64,000 nucleotides of DNA, taken from contig OW240917.1 in assembly GCA_933207985.1 (NCBI GenBank), positions 242,957,074 through 243,021,073 of the forward strand. The letters run 5' to 3'. The DNA comes from Pelobates cultripes. Lineage: Eukaryota > Chordata > Amphibia > Anura > Pelobatidae. Made by a program: the position numbers and the translations under genes. Below, piece by piece: positions 23,471-34,614 of the stretch. Under the pieces are notes generated by a model that worked only from the letters and a program-made list of their open reading frames with translations, was not told the origin of the DNA and did not search any database. Each line of letters opens with the position of its first letter. Position 1 is the first letter of the stretch.

Positions 23471-24326
23471 ATGTAACATATTACTCTCAAAAATATTCTT
23501 GAAAATTAGAAACATTTTAATTTATTTTTATGGTAAATGTCTTTAAAAATAAAATAAATATTTGAAAGCAAATAAACTTACATTTGCTATAAGTCCAATA
23601 TCCTCTAGAATACAAATTCCAAGTGGAGTCCTGATTGATATCAAGGCAGATTTATCTCTCAAAGTTTAAATTTGCAGGAGCAATATTGTTAAATATAATT
23701 AGATTTGATTAGAGACGGGAACAATTATGTCATGAATTATTAAAAATGTACAGTCATGAAGTACATAAATTTCCTATGGTTAACTTTTACGAGTGAGCAC
23801 GGTAGCACTTGAGAATTCTGCGCCAACAGGTGCCCATTGTGTAAGTCTGGCTGTGCTTACTATGCATGGTGATATCTAGATAAATCTGCAGTTTTTAGCA
23901 GTCCATTTCTGGAAACAAAATCTAAAATGAAACCTAAATTCTGCAGGTTTTTCTGAAATGTATCTTTTTTTTGCTTGCTTGCTTGCTTGCTTATGCAAAA
24001 ATTAGACAATTTAGATCATGCATTTTGTGCAAGGTAAGCTGCCTTAAGGTTTATTGTTCTTGAAGTGTCCCTTTACCAAGTAAAGTAAGTGTGTGGTAAG
24101 GCTATTGGTTATAAACTATACCTGCCATAAAGCAACACACAGATCTGAGGCGCTAGATAAAAAGGATAAAAGATTAGAGGAAAAAACAATTGTTAGCTGT
24201 GGATTAGCAGAAGATTTGAGCAACTGACTGTGCTTCTCCATATTAGATGCGGACCTTAATTCCTGTCCACATCAATATACCTGTATTGGGGTAGCACATA
24301 TTCTGTATATGAGCAGTGTTTGTTGG
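23471..24326. other. No gene; unrecognised
   Basis: Contains a short TTGC microsatellite at about 23973-23992 and an isolated MITE-like end (GAAGTGTCCCTTTA, about 24061). Confidence 0.5.
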
Positions 24327-24556
24327 TACAGTGAGGGGAAAAAAGTATTTGATCTCCTGCTGATTTTGAATGTTTGCCCACTGACAAAGAAATGATCAGT
24401 CTATAATTTTAATGGTAGGTGTGTTTTAACAGTGATAGACAGAATAACAAAAAAAAAAAAAATCCAGAAAAACGCATGTCAAAAAAGTTATACATTGATG
24501 TCAATGAGTGAAATAAGTATTTGATCCCCTATCAATCAGCAAGATTTCTGGCCCCC

Positions 24557-24651
24557 AGGTGTCTTTTATACAGGTAACAAGCTGAGATTAGGAGCACTCT
24601 CTTAAAGGCAGTGCTTCTAATCTCAGCTTGTTACTTGTATAAAAGACACCT
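24557..24651. repeat. Long hairpin inside the Tc1 left arm
   Basis: Arms of about 42 bp (24557-24598 and 24610-24651) with two mismatches, beginning AGGTGTCTTTTATACAGGTA, separated by an 11-base loop. It lies between the left inner repeat and the transposase start at 24687, so it would be in the transposase leader. Confidence 0.85.
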
Positions 24652-24686
24652 GTCCACAGAGGCAATCAGATTCCAAACTCTCCACC

Positions 24687-25590
24687 GTGGCCAAAACTAA
24701 AGAGCTGTCCAAGGATGTCAGGGACAAGATTGTAGACCTAAACAAGGCTGAAATGGGCTACAAGACCATCGTCAAGCAGCTTGGTGAGAAGGCGACAACA
24801 GTTGGTACGATGTTCTACAAATGGAAGAAACACAAAATAACTGTCAGTCTCCCTCGGTCTGGTGCTCCATGCGCTATCTCACCTCGTGGAGTTTCAATGA
24901 TCATGAGAACGGTGATGAATCAGCCCAAAACTACACGGGAGGATCTTATTAATGATCTTAAGGCAGCTGGGACCATAGTCACCAAGAAAACAATTGGTAA
25001 CACACTACGCCATGAAGGACTACGCCGTCAAGGTCCCCCTGCTCAAGAAAGCACATGTACAGGCCCGTCTAATGTTTGCAAATGAACATCTGAATGATTC
25101 AGAGGAGAACTGGGTGAAAGTTTTTGGTCAGATGAGACCAAAATTGTGCTCTTTGGCATCAACTCAACTTGCTGTGTTTGGAGGAGGAGGAATGCTTTCT
25201 ATGACCCTAAGAACACCATCCCCACCGTCAAACATGGAGGTGAAAACATTATGCTTTGGGGGTGTTTTTCTGCTAAGGGGACAGGACAACTGCACCGCAT
25301 CAAAGGGACGATGGATGGGGCCATGTACCATCAAATCTTGGGTGAGAACCTCCTTCCCTCAGCTAGGGCATTGAAAATGGGTTGTGGATGGGTATTCCAG
25401 CATGACAATGACTCAAAACACACAGCCAAGGCAACAAAGGAGCGGCTCAAGAAGAGGTACATTAAGGTCCTCAAGTGGCTTAGCCAGTCTCCAGACCTTA
25501 ATCCTATAGAAAATCTGTGAAGGTAGCTGAAGGTTTGAGTTGCCAAACGTCAGCCTCGGAGCCTTAATGACTTGGAGAGGATCTGAAGGG
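24687..25590 (+). pseudogene. Tc1-family transposase, frameshifted
   Basis: Start ATG 24687. Residues 1-110 hold the DNA-binding half: [20 protein letters not shown] and [13 protein letters not shown] helices, the basic LPRSGAP linker and [15 protein letters not shown]. Frame changes occur near 25025 and 25120. The DDE triad codons survive: SDE at about 25128-25136, HDNDSKHT near 25405-25430 (the usual Pro is Ser) and SPDLNPIEN near 25490-25517. A TGA at 25518-25520 replaces the Trp codon that normally follows NL. The last part of the usual C-terminus is deleted, as the text runs into the right repeat by 25589. Inactive, but clearly a younger copy than the one at 14843. Confidence 0.9.
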
Positions 25591-26019
25591 GTCAAATACT
25601 TATTTCACTCATTGTGAAGCAAATCAATCTAAAACTTTTTTGACACAGGGTTTTTCTGGATTTTTTTTTGTTATTCTGTCTCTCACTGTTAAAATACACC
25701 TACCATTAAAATTATACACTGGTCATTTCTTTGTCAGTGGGCAAACGTTCAAAATCAGCAGGGGATCAAATACCTTTTTTCGCTTACTGTAGATCCTCAT
25801 TTCATCCTAGAATTTCATTGTTCTTGTCTCTGTGTTGGCATGGAAGGTAAGAATGTATACATAGCCGTTTCCCTAATAAGTTATATTATTAAAGGCAGCA
25901 GCTTGATTTGTAGGATCTTTATTTTTTTTAAAGACACTGCAGAGTGGTGTATCTGCTTGCATAATGATGCCTATGACATATACTAACTTAAAACTCAACT
26001 TCCTTCTACAGATATCTTC

Positions 26020-26504
26020 CAGTCTTTAGTTCGTGGTAGACAGAGATGAATTACCCATAAGGTGGCACAGAAGAACTCCTTGCATAGCCCTGCACCCCCA
26101 TATTACACCGTGGGAGCAATGTGGTCCCTCACAGTCCCGGTCAGACTGCCGACAACGACCCCTGTCCACTGCCGAGGGTACCTTCAATGGAGATATGAGC
26201 ATCAGAAACAGAAAAAGGTTGCCTAATCTAATGAATCTTGTTTTCGTTTTGATCAGGTGGATGGCGGATGCGTGTGCGTCATTTACTTGAGAAAGCAAAT
26301 CCAATTAATGGAGGACTCACCTGGCAACTCGCAGGACTTAAAGGATCTGCAGATAATGTCTTGGTGCCAGATATCACAGGACACGTTCAGAGGTGTTGTG
26401 CTGTCCATGCGTTGAAGCATCAGAGCTGTTTTGGGAACACGAGGGAGACCTACATGATATTAGGCAGGTGACATTAATTTTAATGTTAATGTGGCTGATC
26501 AGTG
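26020..26504 (+). pseudogene. Third Tc1-like element, core deleted
   Basis: Nucleotide text such as GGTACCTTCAATGGAGATAT, GAGCATCAGAAACAG, AAAAGGTTGCCTAATCTAAT GAATC-like sequence and, further right, GCAGGACTTAAAGGATCTGC and TCAGAGCTGTTTTGGGAACA belongs to a second widespread fish/frog Tc1 family. The right end is TTAGGCAGGTGACATTAA, then TGGCTGATCAGTG bordered by TA (26505-26506). A deletion near 26296-26302 removes the middle of the DDE domain, including the usual second Asp and the Glu region. No left inverted repeat found; left limit approximate. The frames of 67-92 codons here are not the ancestral frame throughout. Confidence 0.75.
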
Positions 26505-26506
26505 TA

Positions 26507-27788
26507 TATCCCAGTGTAGTAATAGTGTGTTATTTTGCCCACTGAAAAACTGCATGGTTTAATATATGCTCCCTAATAGAATTGTGCACAAATCCTTTTT
26601 ATCAGTAAAGAACAAACCAAATTCCTGTTAATTTACGCCTAACAAATCAATCCGTCTGGGATTTACAAGATGGATTGATTTGCTCAGGAGTAGATTAATA
26701 GGGATTTGATTCTTTTGTCACAGATGAAAAGGAATTGTGCAGAAGTCTACTCCCGAAGGGGTGCCCACTGTGAAAAGTTCTCCCTACCGGTCTTTTTTTG
26801 CTTCCTATGAAAATTCCTCTTGTCCCCAGATGTGGAACACCCAAGGACAAAACTGGGATGGTCAGAAGGAACCCCAATTTCAGGAAGGTTCTGCCAAACC
26901 AAGGACAGTTTGTAAAATTGCAGCACTAGGCAAGTCGGTAGTGCAAGGCAACACTAATAAGAATAAGTTGTAAGTGTTCATGAGGATCAAATAGGGATTA
27001 ATAAAATTAATCTTTTTAAAAAGTATTAAATCAATACCACGATTGAGCCAAGAGGTTATCTGCGTCATATTCTATAAATCCATATTTAATAACGTAAGCA
27101 TGTCTTTTAAGATCTGTTAAAATCCTGCTCGCAGTCACACACACAATGTTACATGACTGTCTCTGTCCCCTACAGAAATAAGACTGGCAGTGATGTCTAA
27201 CATGCAAGTTGTCTGAACATTCTGCCACTTTGTTTCCTAATGGACACTTTTTTCCCACTTAATTACACCTAACAATGTCTGATTTCCCCAACGTCATGGG
27301 TAATTGGGGCTTTGGACACTCCGGTTAATGGATCGCAGTTCTGCTATCTAATGTTCCAGCCTTGCCTTCTTAAGAGACAGTGATTAAAGTTAATTACTCC
27401 CTACATAGAGAAAAAAAAATTGTCTGCGTTCACCAGGTGACACAGAAACAAAATAAGGACGCTGTGTGAGCAGAGACATATACGTTTTCTTCATGCAAAG
27501 AAAAAACACCAGAAAGAAGATTTTGTATATATATATAAAATAATTCCTCTTTAGAGAGATAGGAATAACTCAGAAGAGTCTGGACACTGAAGCATGTATT
27601 CACTAAATTCCACATGATAGGGAAATGAAAAACAAAGCAGAATCCAAATAAATTAACAGTTTGTTTTAAATAAAATACCAATTACTCATCTAGTTTTATA
27701 AAATCTTACGGAATTCACTTTGGTTTGTCACAAGTTCTCTACTGATCCGAGCACGGCATCTTTTGTGCTTAGCTGAATGAGCCATTGG
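26507..27788. other. No gene; decayed hairpin and possible conserved block
   Basis: At 26625-26712 AAATTCCTGTTAATTTACG... and CAAATCAATCC pair imperfectly with GGATTGATTTG and AGATTAATAGGGATTTG, a degraded hairpin MITE. The block 27240-27400 is repeat-free and holds TTAATTACACCTAACAATG and GGGTAATTGGGGC; it might be regulatory. Confidence 0.45.
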
Positions 27789-27919
27789 GATAGTCAACGT
27801 TCGGCACTCACGGTGTTGGGGACCACATCTCCCCTGATGCTTTGCCAGTATTACGGCTGTCAGAGCATTATGGCAGATGTAGTCCACCACATCTGGAGTG
27901 CCACAGGTTGTCTGCACTA
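27789..27919. mobile_element. hAT-type MITE, relative of 5461-5596
   Basis: Interior CTGATGCTTTGCCAGTATTA and right part GATGTAGTCCACCACATCTG then GAGTGCCACAGGTTG match the element at 5461-5596. Ends are decayed and no duplication is evident. Confidence 0.75.
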
Positions 27920-28589
27920 GGGTTAATTCGCTAACCAGTTACCAGTTGTATCCTGGTAGGCCTGAATGTTTAAGTTTGGAAAAAAAACTCAGAAGTTGGC
28001 CAAAAAAAAAGTCACATTGGGATAATTCTCCAAACCAGCTATTAATTTATTTCTGCTAATTAGGTCTACATTTTGCAGTTTCTTATGACAAATCTTTGCA
28101 ATTTAAATTTTAGTGAATGAGCAGCTATTATTCCTAATTTCACTATTCTTACCTTCATTTTGCAAAAGTCAACTTTGAGTGACAGCGATTCCTTGAGTAG
28201 TAAACAATGCCTTTCATCTTTAAGCCGCTGTTTAATTGCATTCGTCCTATTCACTTTCTGGTTGCACTGACTGACATCCTCAAGACGTGAGTGATTCCTT
28301 TACAATTACAAGCTCCGCTTTAATATTGCTGAACAAACAGAAGTTGAGAAGCAGCAATGAGAAATCTGTCACTTTAAGGTAATGTGCAAACAAACGGTGA
28401 GGGGATCTGGCCTTAATTATACTGAGAAGATTTACTCAATTAAATTGACCAAGGAAAATGTATCATAAAGGTCTTTTCCCGCAAACGTTATGTGGATTAG
28501 TGTAAATATTTAGAATTTGTTGGTTATATGAATCTAGCAGGATATTTACTGTCCTCCTTTGGTTTCTATCCACTGATTAGAATCAACAG
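27920..28589. other. No gene; unrecognised
   Basis: Short minus-strand frames only. No repeat copy identified. Confidence 0.5.
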
Positions 28590-29155
28590 ATGTCCCATAT
28601 TATGCTAACCCATACCTATAAAGCATTGAACAATTCTAGCCCATCTTATATCTCTTCACTGATCCATCGGTATGCCCCTTCTCGGTCTCTCCGCTCTGCC
28701 CATGACCTTCTCCTGTCCGCTGCTTGCACCCATACGGCCAACTCACACTTGCAGGACTTCTCGTGGGCAGCTCCCTTCCTATGGAATAGCCTGCCTACCG
28801 CCATCAGACTCTCTCATAGCCTTAAAATCCATTTCTTTAGGAAAACTTATGGCTTCCCAGAGTAACCTCTACCTTACATACCTGTCTCTTGCTCTCTCCT
28901 AAAGGGCAGCACTCTCTCCTCCAGTTCTGCTTCACTCCCACCTTATTTGATTGATATTTCCTGTCCTAATGTGTATTACACCCCACCTCCTGTAGACTGT
29001 AAGCTCGTTTGAGCAGGGTCCTCTTCAACCTATCATTCCTGTAAGTTTTATTGTAATTGACCTATTTATAGTTAAATCCCCCCTTTATAATATTGTAAAG
29101 CACTACGGAATCTGTTGGCACTATATAAATGGCAATAATAATATTATTATTATGG
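28590..29155 (+). pseudogene. L2-type LINE, 3' end with protein C-terminus
   Basis: The plus strand encodes [19 protein letters not shown]... through [20 protein letters not shown] and a stop near 28863. This is the C-terminus of an L2-type reverse transcriptase ORF, matching residues around 160-230 of the frame at 57816-58508. The 3' untranslated part (AGACTGTAAGCTCGTTTGAG at about 28995) ends in AATAATAATATTATTATTA at about 29137-29155. 5'-truncated retrocopy, not functional. Confidence 0.85.
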
Positions 29156-29264
29156 AAGATTGTCCTGTGTCACGCAGCATACCCTTATCCTGCCATGAAG
29201 GATAAGATTTCTTTCAGCCAATGTGACATTATTGTGCACCATCTGTCAATCAGTGTGGCACACC

Positions 29265-29650
29265 TCCCAACATTTGAAATTTAAAAAAGAGGGACACTTT
29301 CATTTTAGGGGTGTGAGTGGGCATGGCCAGGGGCGAGATGTTCTGGAAAATGTCAGGTAACTTACTAATAATAATTTATGTAGCTAAAATGTAATTTAAA
29401 AAATGCTAGCCTCAGACAACAATTTGCAAAGAATTATTGTTCTGGGCTGGCTATTGACACCTTTTAAATTGTGTTTGTTCAAATATTTGGCAGATAACTC
29501 CCCTATTTGCCATCTGTGGGATTTACATATTTAAGGATACCAAATTACGGCACTGTTTAGCAGATGGCTCCCTTACTTAATGCCATTAAATATGGCAATC
29601 CCTCATAATGATTGCAAATAGGGGAGTTATCTGCTAAACATTTGAAAGAT
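29265..29650. repeat. Unclassified dispersed repeat with inverted ends
   Basis: Opens with ACCTCCCAACATTTGAAATT, a phrase common in frog dispersed repeats. AAATATTTGGCAGATAACTC CCC-type sequence at about 29480 is inverted at about 29614 as GGGGAGTTATCTGCTAAACA, giving stems of roughly 30 bp. Class unknown. Confidence 0.55.
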
Positions 29651-30322
29651 CAAATTTCAATTTTTTATCAGGTTTGGCTACTTTGCCTTAAAATGTGAAA
29701 TACTCTTTGAATTCTTACTGTAGGACTAACCTTGTGCATGTTGAAACCTGTGAGGTCCACGAGAAGAGTCTGACCCTGACCACAAAGAACCTCAGCACGG
29801 CTTTGAGTGAGCAATGTGCACAAGATTTCTTTCATTCCAAGAAAATCAAGGAAGATGAAAGAAAAAAAATACACTTTGCCTCAGTTATAAATGTAATAAC
29901 ATCAATTAGCAGCAAGGGACTAAATGTGGCAAATGTAAAAAAAAAAGGATCCAGAGGAAACTTAAAAGGATAATTTGCTACGGTGACTTTAGATGGAAAG
30001 TGTGTCAGCTTAATAAAAGTTGCCTGTTCTTTAACTGACAAAAAAAAAAAACGAGGTTTACTCCATAAATCGAGAATTGTGAAGATCTGGCAAAGGAACT
30101 GGTATTGTAAATCATTAAACCCTTTGTGTGTCCTTTTCAAGGAGATCACATGACAAATGCTGATCCCTAACATGATCTGCTTCGTAGCTCTGGGCCAGCC
30201 ACCCCAGATCTTTCTTATTTTTAACCTTGTGACAGACCTCTTATACTTAGACTGAATATCTCCGCTAAGTATCCCCTCTCCTCTGGAACAGATTAGCTCT
30301 GTTCCCAAACATCAGCCGAGGC
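29651..30322. other. No gene; possible host element of the next MITE
   Basis: The 158-codon minus-strand frame (29832-30308) has no recognisable domain and is phenylalanine-rich over A-runs. The MITE at 30323 splits a sequence that appears to continue at 30825 (GCCGAGGC to TGAAGGGTAAAATAG). Confidence 0.4.
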
Positions 30323-30824
30323 TTAAAGGACCACTCTAGGCACCCAGACCACTTCAGCTTAATGAAGTGGTCTGGGTGCCTGGTCCAGCTAGGGTTAACC
30401 CATTTTTTAATAAACATAGCAGTTTCAGAGAAACTGCTATGTTTATTAATGGGTTAAGCCTTCCCCCTAATCCTCTAGTGGCTGTCTCATTGACGGCCAC
30501 TAGAGGCGCTTGCGTGCTTCTCACTGTGATTTTCACAGTGAGAGCACGCAAGCGTCCATAGGAAAGCATTGTAAATGCTTTCCTATGAGACCGGCTGAAT
30601 GCGCGCGCAGCTCTTGCCGCGCGTGCACATTCAGCCCAGGAGGAGGATCGGAGGAGGAGAGGAGGCAGAGAGCTCCCCGCCCAGTGCTGGAAAAAGGTAA
30701 GTTTTAACCCCTTTCCCCCTTCCAGAGACGGGCGGGAGGGGGTCCCTGAGGGTGGGGGCACACTCAGGGCACTATAGTGCCAGGAAACCGAGTATGTTTT
30801 CCTGGCACTATAGTGGTCCTTTAA
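30323..30824 (+). mobile_element. TTAAAGG-type (T2/Kolobok-like) MITE, complete
   Basis: 502 bp from TTAAAGGACCACTCTAGGCA to GCACTATAGTGGTCCTTTAA, bounded by TTAA. It holds nested hairpins: AACATAGCAGTTTCAGAG with AAACTGCTATGTT, a GGCTGTCTCATTGACGGCC block, and TCACTGTGATTTTCACAGTGA. A GCGCGCGCAGCTCTTGCCGCGCG block is the GC-rich core (first 20 bases GCGCGCGCAGCTCTTGCCGC). The long minus-strand frame across it is a chance frame. Confidence 0.9.
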
Positions 30825-31295
30825 TGAAGGGTAAAATAGACACAATTTATTCAACAACTCGCACATATTCAAACAGGTATTCTCAACGGGGGTCACCAAA
30901 GCAAATAATACAATCTCACCCCACTCCTTGAGAGGTGCAAGCTGTCCAAAAAGCACTAGGAACAGAGATGTCTAGCCGTAATCACCGGTTGAAGTTTGAC
31001 AGCGACAATCCTCCTATCCAACGCAGAGTTGCAGACTGTTTGCTACCAACTCCCGGTCTCAAATAATAGCTTCCTGAGTTTCGTAGAAGAGAGCTCCTTC
31101 ATGTCCTTGGCACTGCTAAATTATCTCTTGGGGAGGAGTTATTCCGGAGTCCCACGCCAGTTGTTAAAGTGACCAGGTCAATATGTCACAAACCTCATTA
31201 GAGCAACCTTTAAAATAAATAACATCTTTAAAACTCAAACTGCAGCTCGGTGACTACAGTATCGTGATGGAAGGTATAATCCCCTAATAGGAATT
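30825..31295. other. No gene; possible retroelement remnant
   Basis: Contains ACACAATTTATTCAACAACT and GTCCCACGCCAGTTG, phrases that look like a minus-strand LTR or leader region. Not enough to classify. Confidence 0.35.
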
Positions 31296-31821
31296 CAGTA
31301 GGACCTCGGTTTACATACGCCTCGGTTAACATAATTTTTGGTTTACAAATGAAAATCCATTGAAAATAATGCCTCGGTTTACAAAACAATTTCGCAATAC
31401 AAAGCAAGTTTCCCCAGGATGCATTGCACCTGGGAGGTTTATAGCACCGCCCCCGTGCATGCTGGAGCCTGTGGGTAGCACGTGGCATTGAGTTTGGAGG
31501 TGTTGGAGCGGCTTTTGCATCGAGTTTTGGAGCCATTGTGGAAATTGCACTGGTTTTGGGACTTTTTGGAAATTATTTGTTGCGTTTCTCAAGCTGTGGA
31601 AAGGTAGGGAGCTGAGATTCTTCGTTTGTGTGCCTTTTATTGTGCGTCCTGCATTGTGGGTTGGTTTCCATGCCAGCTCATTTTAACTTTTTTCTGACCT
31701 CCAAAACGGATTAGTTGGTTTTCAATGCATTACTATGGGAAACCGCGTTTCGGTTTACACATTTTTTGCAATAAGAAACGTCCCGTAGAACGCATTAAAT
31801 TCGGAAACCGAGGTCCCACTG
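31296..31821. mobile_element. Mariner/pogo-like non-autonomous DNA transposon
   Basis: 526 bp with inverted ends CAGTAGGACCTCGGTTTACA and (rightmost) GGAAACCGAGGTCCCACTG. The flank is TA on the right (31822-31823). Subterminal repeats of CTCGGTTTACA / CGGTTTACA occur several times, as in Tigger/mariner ends. The interior GC-rich stretch has no transposase frame. The left TA is not preserved. Confidence 0.75.
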
Positions 31822-32786
31822 TAGTTCTTTAACCCTAACTAAACCATAACCCTAGCTATAAGGTAATCGTGACTATCAGCACTATAAAACCACTGCACCC
31901 TTATGAATACAGTGCCAATGCAGCATTCCTCAAATTAACCACATTATTTCAAACTCATTATTTTTTGATGATCTCACACTCTAACACTCTTCTACTACGA
32001 ATGACCTTCTTTGAAGTCCAGGCTAGTTTTATATTTGATCTGTGAATTAAATTAGTCATAATCTGTCCCTTGAGATCACTTTTACTATTGGACCTACGCA
32101 ATGATTTCCTAGTTATGCTGTAGATTTTATTCCCTTTCCCACTCGAAGATGTTTAACCGTTTTGACCCCTTGAGTAGCTCCATGGTCTCGTCAGCTAGAG
32201 ATCGCCAAGATCAATGTCAATTGTGCCATCCTCTCCGGCCCCGGGACACAGCTTCCTGCGCTTCGAGGTTGCCCCCACTTAAAGGCGCATCTGTAATGAG
32301 ATTGCGGCCTGCGTTCCTACATCAAGCATTGATTTTCTGGAATATATGAGTCAGATCGATCTCAACTCTCTTCTTTTTTTTCCACCGGAGCTGTGGAATA
32401 AGCAGCCATCTCGTTGGGAATAGGAATCCGTTTACAGATATAGAATAGCTACAGCTAGCCTGACCTCTGGTACAGTGTAGGCTCTTTATATGCATCGACT
32501 TATAGCTCAGTAAAAACAGCTCTAAAATGTCAATAATTCACTGTGTTTTGATGCCAAGGTTGTTTATTTTTAGATTTACAAAGGAGCAGGGAGATTTGAG
32601 ACTCTTTGTTGGTCTTTCAATTGGGACTGCGATGTTAAGACACACATATCAATCATAAGATTGTATCAATGATTGGACGGATCATGCTTTCAAATTCTCT
32701 GATACATGATGGGCAATATCACACCATGCAATAAAAGCATGACTGACAGTGTGCCGTGTGAGGGGCCCTTATATCCGGGTGTTCCT
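31822..32786. other. No gene; unrecognised
   Basis: A 66-codon frame (32149-32349) has no recognisable domain. No repeat copy seen. Confidence 0.5.
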
Positions 32787-33130
32787 GGGACATAAAATAA
32801 ATAAAAATCACTATTTATTAACTACACCCTAAATAAAAACTTGCTTGTATTTAATTATGCATTTTATTTTTCATTGGGGTTATATCTAAATACAGATTGC
32901 AAAACCTGCAGTTCTCTTGTCTGTTGCCTTTGCAAGCCCTCCCCTTCTGACCCCACCCAGACTTTCTGTGGATGTCCAATCACAGACTTTCCAGTGCAGC
33001 TCAAAGAGAAGTCTTTGCAAGGCAGGTGGTCTGGGAAATTGCTGCCTCTTGAGTTTAGCTCTACTGAGCTGAACAAACTGGGAAATAACATGACTTGCTG
33101 TCTGCTTGAAAGCCAGGTGGTATAATCAGG
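32787..33130 (+). repeat. Interspersed repeat, copy 2 of 2
   Basis: Partner of 1481-1690: shared AAATAAATAAAAATCACT, TTTAATTATGCATTTTATTT, CAGTTCTCTTGTCTG, GCAAGCCCTCCCC and CCCCACCCAGACT. This copy runs further right (to about GCCAGGTGGTATAATC), so it better shows the 3' part. Confidence 0.7.
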
Positions 33131-33420
33131 TTAATTTATAAAAGTGTACATTTCTGTTGAGAGCAGTACTTTATACAAAATGAAAAAAAAAAAAAGGACA
33201 CACTTGTCACACATACAGCTTTTCAGGAAGCTCAAGTGCTTTAGGGGCCTGGAGTACCCCCCTTTAAATTGAAATTCACACTGAAACGCTGATTTACTAA
33301 AGTGTAAAAAATAAACATTTCAGCATTTATATTTACATAAGGCAAATTCTGCACATTTCGTTCAGTACAATCCGTTGTCTGGTTTAAAATCAGTAATTCC
33401 CATATGTAAATTCTATATAT

Positions 33421-33540
33421 TATATTATTATTATTACTATTTATAAAGCGCCAACAAATTCCGCAGCTCTGTACAATAGGTGGACTAACAGAGAAGTATT
33501 TGTAACAAGACAATTACGGCTTTGGTCTGGAACCAGGCAA
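33421..33540 (-). mobile_element. L2-type LINE 3' tail, minus strand
   Basis: TTATTATTATTACTATTTAT then AAAGCGCCAACAAATTCCGC and AGCTCTGTACAATAGG is the inverse of a LINE 3' end with an ATAATA tail, a different L2 subfamily from the one at 18287. Right limit approximate. Confidence 0.65.
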
Positions 33541-33915
33541 ATAAAAAAAAAATAGATTCTCCTGCCTATTGCCAAACAAAATCTATTTACATTTAGATTA
33601 TTTGCCAACTAGCAACCAGCAAGTAAACAGTTAAAAAACAAAACAACAACAACAACTTGGCAGCATTAGAGTAACGGTTGTGGTAGATAACCAACTTTTA
33701 CTAATCTGTTGTTGCAGTAAAAAAAGTATAACGAGAAAAGAAAACATATGGGGCAATATGGCCACCATATAATTTTTGGGGAGTGGGAATGACAGTGTGT
33801 TTCTGTTTGTGTCTGACTGAAAATATGTGTATCCATGTTTGTGTGGTAATGCGTATGTATATTTATGTGTCTGTGAGTATGTATATGTGTGTATTGGAAT
33901 GTTTATAGAGTCAAG
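33541..33915. other. No gene; low complexity
   Basis: ACAACAACAACAAC-type run at about 33641 and a GT-rich, GTATGTATATTTATGTGTCT-type stretch at 33795-33900. Confidence 0.55.
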
Positions 33916-34293
33916 CTAAAGGAATTCTATAGTGCGAGGAAAACAAAGCCGTTTTCCTGGCACTATAGAATCCTACAGTAACCCCCTCCCTCGGGCCCCC
34001 GGGCACCCCCGCCCACAGCACTAAAGGGGTTAAAACCCTCTGCGATGGATCATGCTCTGCCCACGCGGGTGAGACCTAATGCACATGCGTGGCACCATAA
34101 GTTATTCAATGCTTTTCTATGGGAAAAAATCTGACGCTGGAGGTCCTTAACGCAGAGCACGGGGAAGTCCAGCGTCAGATAACGGACCAAAGGTCTGTTT
34201 CAAACCAGGAAGCCCTCTAGAGGCTGTCTGATAGCAGAGCCAGGATACAGTCAGGAATACTTTTGTGTTCCTGACCCTATAGTGTTCCTTTAA
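33916..34293. mobile_element. TTAAAGG-type MITE
   Basis: Left end CTAAAGGAATTCTATAGTGC, right end CCTGACCCTATAGTGTTCCT then TTAA. The first TTAA has drifted to CTAA. Interior carries CCATAAGTTATTCAATGCTTT-like and CTGACGCTGGA / TCCAGCGTCAG inverted blocks. Confidence 0.75.
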
Positions 34294-34614
34294 GTTTGAA
34301 TAAAAAATATGTTTCTTAGTAGAGTCTATTTTATTCACTAAACTCTAATTTGCAGTAAATTTAGAGTTACCTTAGCTGTCATTTTTTTCTGGATATAGTG
34401 AATATGGCGATAAGCCGGCTTTTATCAGTCAATAACCCATAATTCGGGTTCATTATCATCTGGATTTTTGTAGATTCATCTGTTAACATTTATCACTAAA
34501 CACATATCATCCTCAGTCAGACCGGATTCACTTCTCACCTGGGGTCCACTGGTCGCAGCTCCCGCCTCCATTTGAGCTTTGGTTGGCTCTCCTGAGCTAA
34601 GCCCTGAAGTAGAG
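34233..34614 (+). repeat. Inverted duplication, left arm
   Basis: About 382 bp that reappear inverted at 37631-38011. The arm joins the end of a TTAAAGG MITE, about 210 bp of otherwise unrecognised sequence (34294-34503) and part of a second MITE interior (CACCTGGGGTCCACTGGTCG). Identity looks about 90 percent by eye. Confidence 0.8.

Larger units (their letters stand above)
24329..25789 (+). mobile_element. Tc1-like transposon, both ends intact, IR/DR type
   Basis: 1461 bp flanked by TA on both sides (24327-24328, 25790-25791). The left end is CAGTGAGGGGAAAAAAGTAT then TTGATCTCCTGC; the right end is its imperfect inverse. A second, inner copy of the motif lies on each side: GTGAAATAAGTATTTGATCC (about 24508) and GGGTCAAATACTTATTTCAC (about 25589). 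This is the IR/DR arrangement in which transposase binds two sites per end. The outer sequence is the widespread vertebrate Tc1 end with AGTATTTGATCCCCTGCTGA, known in fishes and frogs. The transposase gene within is broken. Confidence 0.9.

Noticed and set aside
29832..30308. 158-codon minus-strand frame
   Set aside because: Low-complexity, phenylalanine-rich over A-runs; no domain or context.
30354..30956. 200-codon minus-strand frame
   Set aside because: Spans a complete MITE and its flanks, so it cannot be an old host gene; no domain.
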